Below the pieces are notes generated by a model. That model searched no databases. It saw only the letters and a program-made list of their open reading frames with translations, and was not told the origin of the DNA. The translations under genes and the position numbers were made by a program. 6,395 nucleotides of DNA from Deltaproteobacteria bacterium (GTDB lineage Bacteria; Desulfobacterota; Binatia; Binatales; Binataceae): assembly GCA_021799555.1 (NCBI GenBank), contig JAJZAG010000221.1:1-6395 (forward strand). The letters are read 5' to 3'. Shown piece by piece: positions 4,749 through 6,395 of the stretch (the stretch's first letter is position 1; every line of letters begins with the position of its first letter).

Positions 4749-4921
4749 TCGATCCGGCGCGGGCGCGCATCGAGGCGATTCATGAGCGGTCGCGCGCAAC
4801 CTGCGGCACGGCGCGGTGATTTCCGGTCTATGCGGAGCTTCTCTGGCGGAACGAACGCGACTTGCGCGATACTGCTGCCTGTTACGTTTTCGAAGCGCTT
4901 GCGAACCGAAGACGAAGATGA
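4701..4921 (+). pseudogene. Possible decayed small gene upstream of the methyltransferase
   Basis: Starting from the strong site at ATG 4701, one missing A in the AAAA run at 4707-4710 would shift translation into a frame reading NTSTKPDYYRRRIIDPARAR. That frame goes on to a single internal TGA at 4817-4819, then FPVYAELLWRNERDLRDTAA and ends at TGA 4919-4921. Restored, this would be about 73 residues, with a protein-like mixture of charged and hydrophobic residues. The TGA could derive from a Trp codon (TGG). One frameshift plus one nonsense codon suggest a pseudogene, or sequencing error. The family is unknown, and chance openness of a GC-rich frame remains possible. Confidence 0.3.
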
Positions 4922-4945
4922 ACGCCCCCGCGGAGACCTAAGCAA

Positions 4946-6019
4946 ATGCCTGACGCAAAACCCAATCTCGACTGGAGCAAAGTCAAAGCCTTCTCGAAGC
5001 AGGTGTCGATCGATGTCGGCGCGGCGATGCTCGGTGCGATGAGCTATATCGGCGACCGGCTCGGAATTTTCAAAATCCTCGCCAACACCGGTGCGGTGAC
5101 GGTCGCGGAACTCGCGGCTGAAAGCGGGCTTAGCGAGCGCTATCTGCGCGAATGGCTGAGCGCGATGGCCGCCGCCGGTTACGTGACATACGACGCCTCT
5201 AGCGAACGCTTCGCGATGCCGGCGGAGCACGCGATGGTGCTGGCGCGCGAGGATTCGCCTTTTTTCAGCGGCGGATTTATCGAAGGGATTATCCCAAACC
5301 TTTCCGTTACGCCCAAAGTGATGGAGGCATTCAAGACCGGCTCCGGTGTCGCGCAGAGCGAGTATCCGCCCGAAACCTTCGAGTCGATGGAACGATCGTC
5401 GGCTGCAATGTACCGGCATCAGCTTATACGTAAATGGCTGCCCACGATGCCGCAGGTCGTCGAAATACTCGCCAACGGCGGTACGGCGCTCGATGTCGGA
5501 TGCGGCAGCGGACGCGCGGCGATTGCGCTTGCGCAAGCTTTTCCTAACGCCAGAATTTTTGGCTTCGACGCGCATCGCGGCTCGCTCGAGCGCGCGCGTA
5601 TCAACGCTCGCGCGGCGGGATTCGAGGAGCGAATCACCTTCGAGGTGCGCGATTGCACCAAGCTGCCGCCGGCCGCGTTCGATTTCATCTCGACCTTCGA
5701 CGTTGTTCACGACTCGATCGATCCGCTCGCCTTACTGCGCTCGATTCGCGGCGCGCTCAAACCTGCCGGCACCTATCTGATGGTCGAGGTCAACGTCTCC
5801 TCGCGCCTCGAGGACAATATCAATCCGATGGGGCGGATGATGTACTCGATGTCCACGCTGTACTGCATGAGCGTGTCGCTGGGCGGCGGCGGCGCCGGAA
5901 TCGGCGCGTGCATGGGCGAGGAAAAAGCGCGTGAGCTTACGCGGGAGGCGGGCTTCACCCAATTCCGCCGGCTGCCTATAGAAGATCCCTTCTCGGCCCT
6001 CTACGAATTGAGAGTCTGA
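4946..6019 (+). CDS. SAM-dependent methyltransferase with N-terminal winged helix (Rv2258c-like)
   Basis: This 357-residue protein has two parts. Residues 20-100 form a winged-helix dimerisation domain (LGIFKILANTGAVTVAELAA, then GLSERYLREWLSAMAAAGYV), as in plant-type O-methyltransferases and mycobacterial Rv2258c. Residues 170-290 form a class I Rossmann methyltransferase domain with SAM-binding motif I ALDVGCGSG at 181-189, the acidic residue of motif II in FGFDAH (206-210) and a post-motif ISTFDVVHD around 248-256. The C-terminal part has Met-rich and Gly-rich segments (GRMMYSMSTLYCMS, GGGGAGIGACMG). The substrate is unknown; a small molecule is more likely than DNA. The start has GGAG at 4932-4935, 10 nt upstream. 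The stop lies 15 bp from the convergent etfA stop. Confidence 0.87.
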   Translation: MPDAKPNLDWSKVKAFSKQVSIDVGAAMLGAMSYIGDRLGIFKILANTGAVTVAELAAESGLSERYLREWLSAMAAAGYVTYDASSERFAMPAEHAMVLAREDSPFFSGGFIEGIIPNLSVTPKVMEAFKTGSGVAQSEYPPETFESMERSSAAMYRHQLIRKWLPTMPQVVEILANGGTALDVGCGSGRAAIALAQAFPNARIFGFDAHRGSLERARINARAAGFEERITFEVRDCTKLPPAAFDFISTFDVVHDSIDPLALLRSIRGALKPAGTYLMVEVNVSSRLEDNINPMGRMMYSMSTLYCMSVSLGGGGAGIGACMGEEKARELTREAGFTQFRRLPIEDPFSALYELRV

Positions 6020-6034
6020 GGACGCCGCAGGTCG

Positions 6035-6395
6035 CTATCTCATGCGCACACGCAGCGCGGCCGTCAGGGCGGGCACCACAGTGGCCCAATCCGCGACGAT
6101 CCCTATATCGGCGCGCTCGAAGATAGGCGCCTCGGGATCAATGTTGATAGCGACTACGGTGCCGGCGCGTTTGATTCCAACCGTGTGATTCGCGGCGCCG
6201 CGAATTCCGATCGCGATATAGAGTCGTGGATCGATCGACTTGCCCGTAAGCCCCACCTGCAACTGCCGCGGCATCCAGCCCGCATCCGTAACGCGCCGCG
6301 TCGCGCACATCGCCGCGTGCATCACTCGCGCCAGCGCCGCCGCCCTCGCAACTCCTTCGGGACTGCCGACGCCAGTGCCAACACCAACCACAACC
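6035..6395 (-). CDS. etfA: Electron transfer flavoprotein alpha subunit, C-terminal part (5' end outside window)
   Basis: The minus-strand frame is open from the right edge to TAG 6037 to 6035 and gives the FAD-binding C-terminal domain of EtfA, about 119 residues. Family blocks are recognisable: VTDAGWMPRQLQVGLTGKSI, then DPRLYIAIGI, VAINIDPEAPIFERADIGIV and the terminal VVPAL. EtfA/EtfB carry electrons from acyl-CoA and related dehydrogenases to the quinone pool; the alpha C-terminal domain binds FAD. Several usually conserved cofactor residues differ: the S-G-G-R-G loop reads VGVGTG, the SR pair reads TR, GQTG reads GLTG, and SGAIQH reads RGAANH. No real start is visible; etfB would be expected to the right. 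It could be a divergent FixB-type paralogue. Confidence 0.88.
   Translation of the reverse strand, partial: VVVGVGTGVGSPEGVARAAALARVMHAAMCATRRVTDAGWMPRQLQVGLTGKSIDPRLYIAIGIRGAANHTVGIKRAGTVVAINIDPEAPIFERADIGIVADWATVVPALTAALRVRMR

Larger units (their letters stand above)
4567..4945. other. Divergent spacer with micro-ORF and decayed frame
   Basis: There is no intact gene of normal length in these 379 bases between the DUF445 start and the methyltransferase start. They contain a 12-bp palindrome CGGTCGCGACCG (4586-4597) just upstream of the DUF445 gene, and a short hairpin TTCAC/GTGAA (4650-4666). They also contain a micro-ORF with a strong ribosome binding site (4701-4748) and a broken coding-like frame (4709-4921). 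No clear promoter for either flanking gene could be placed. Confidence 0.5.

Noticed and set aside
4139..5710. Long minus-strand frame of 523 residues
   Set aside because: It overlaps the DUF445 gene in another frame and is antisense to most of the methyltransferase. Its Arg/His-rich composition is typical of a shadow frame in GC-rich DNA.

Overview
The window comes from a fairly GC-rich bacterial chromosome. It carries a housekeeping core (DciA-type helicase loader, RecA, a DUF445 membrane protein), a SAM methyltransferase and the end of an electron transfer flavoprotein gene. RecA is of ordinary proteobacterial type with a long acidic tail. Together with an Rv2258c-like methyltransferase and an EtfA, this would fit a deltaproteobacterial or Binatota-like lineage. 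That placement is a guess from gene content, not something the sequence proves.

Layout. (1) Positions 1-1340, minus strand: a compact cluster that looks like one transcription unit. It runs from a 36-residue peptide ORF (1337 to 1227), through an ImmA/IrrE-family zinc protease (1218 to 529) and a 59-residue CxxC/HxxC zinc-ribbon protein (503 to 324), to a 40-residue ORF (227 to 105) and a gene starting at 61 that runs off the left edge. The small ORFs are short, but most have good ribosome binding sites and tight spacing. (2) Positions 1338-1721: a divergent intergenic region with a sigma70-like promoter for the protease cluster, a 14-bp perfect palindrome, an imperfect inverted repeat and an AT-rich tract. 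(3) Positions 1722-3463, plus strand: dciA, then recA. (4) Position 4566 down to 3589, minus strand: a DUF445 membrane protein convergent with recA. (5) Positions 4567-4945: a divergent spacer holding a 15-codon micro-ORF with a very strong ribosome binding site and what looks like a decayed reading frame. (6) Positions 4946-6019, plus strand: a winged-helix plus Rossmann methyltransferase. (7) From 6395 down to 6035, minus strand: the C-terminal part of etfA, convergent with the methyltransferase and cut by the window edge.

The most striking non-coding feature is a pair of related palindromic elements of about 106 and 109 bp, at 2167-2272 and 3469-3577. They bracket recA. One begins inside the dciA stop codon and the other 5 bp after the recA stop. 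Both have outer arms built from 9-nt phased GATT repeats (sharing CAGATTACACGGATT) around a different GC-rich inner hairpin. They look like members of a dispersed mobile or REP/MITE-like repeat family.

Functionally, dciA (helicase loading) and recA (recombination) form a replication/repair pair. The ImmA-like cluster looks like an accessory regulatory or stress module without the usual adjacent XRE repressor gene. The right-hand genes are metabolic. I did not find a clearly new defence or mobile system. The best leads are the palindromic elements, the cryptic small-gene cluster around the ImmA-like protease, and the non-canonical cofactor motifs in EtfA.
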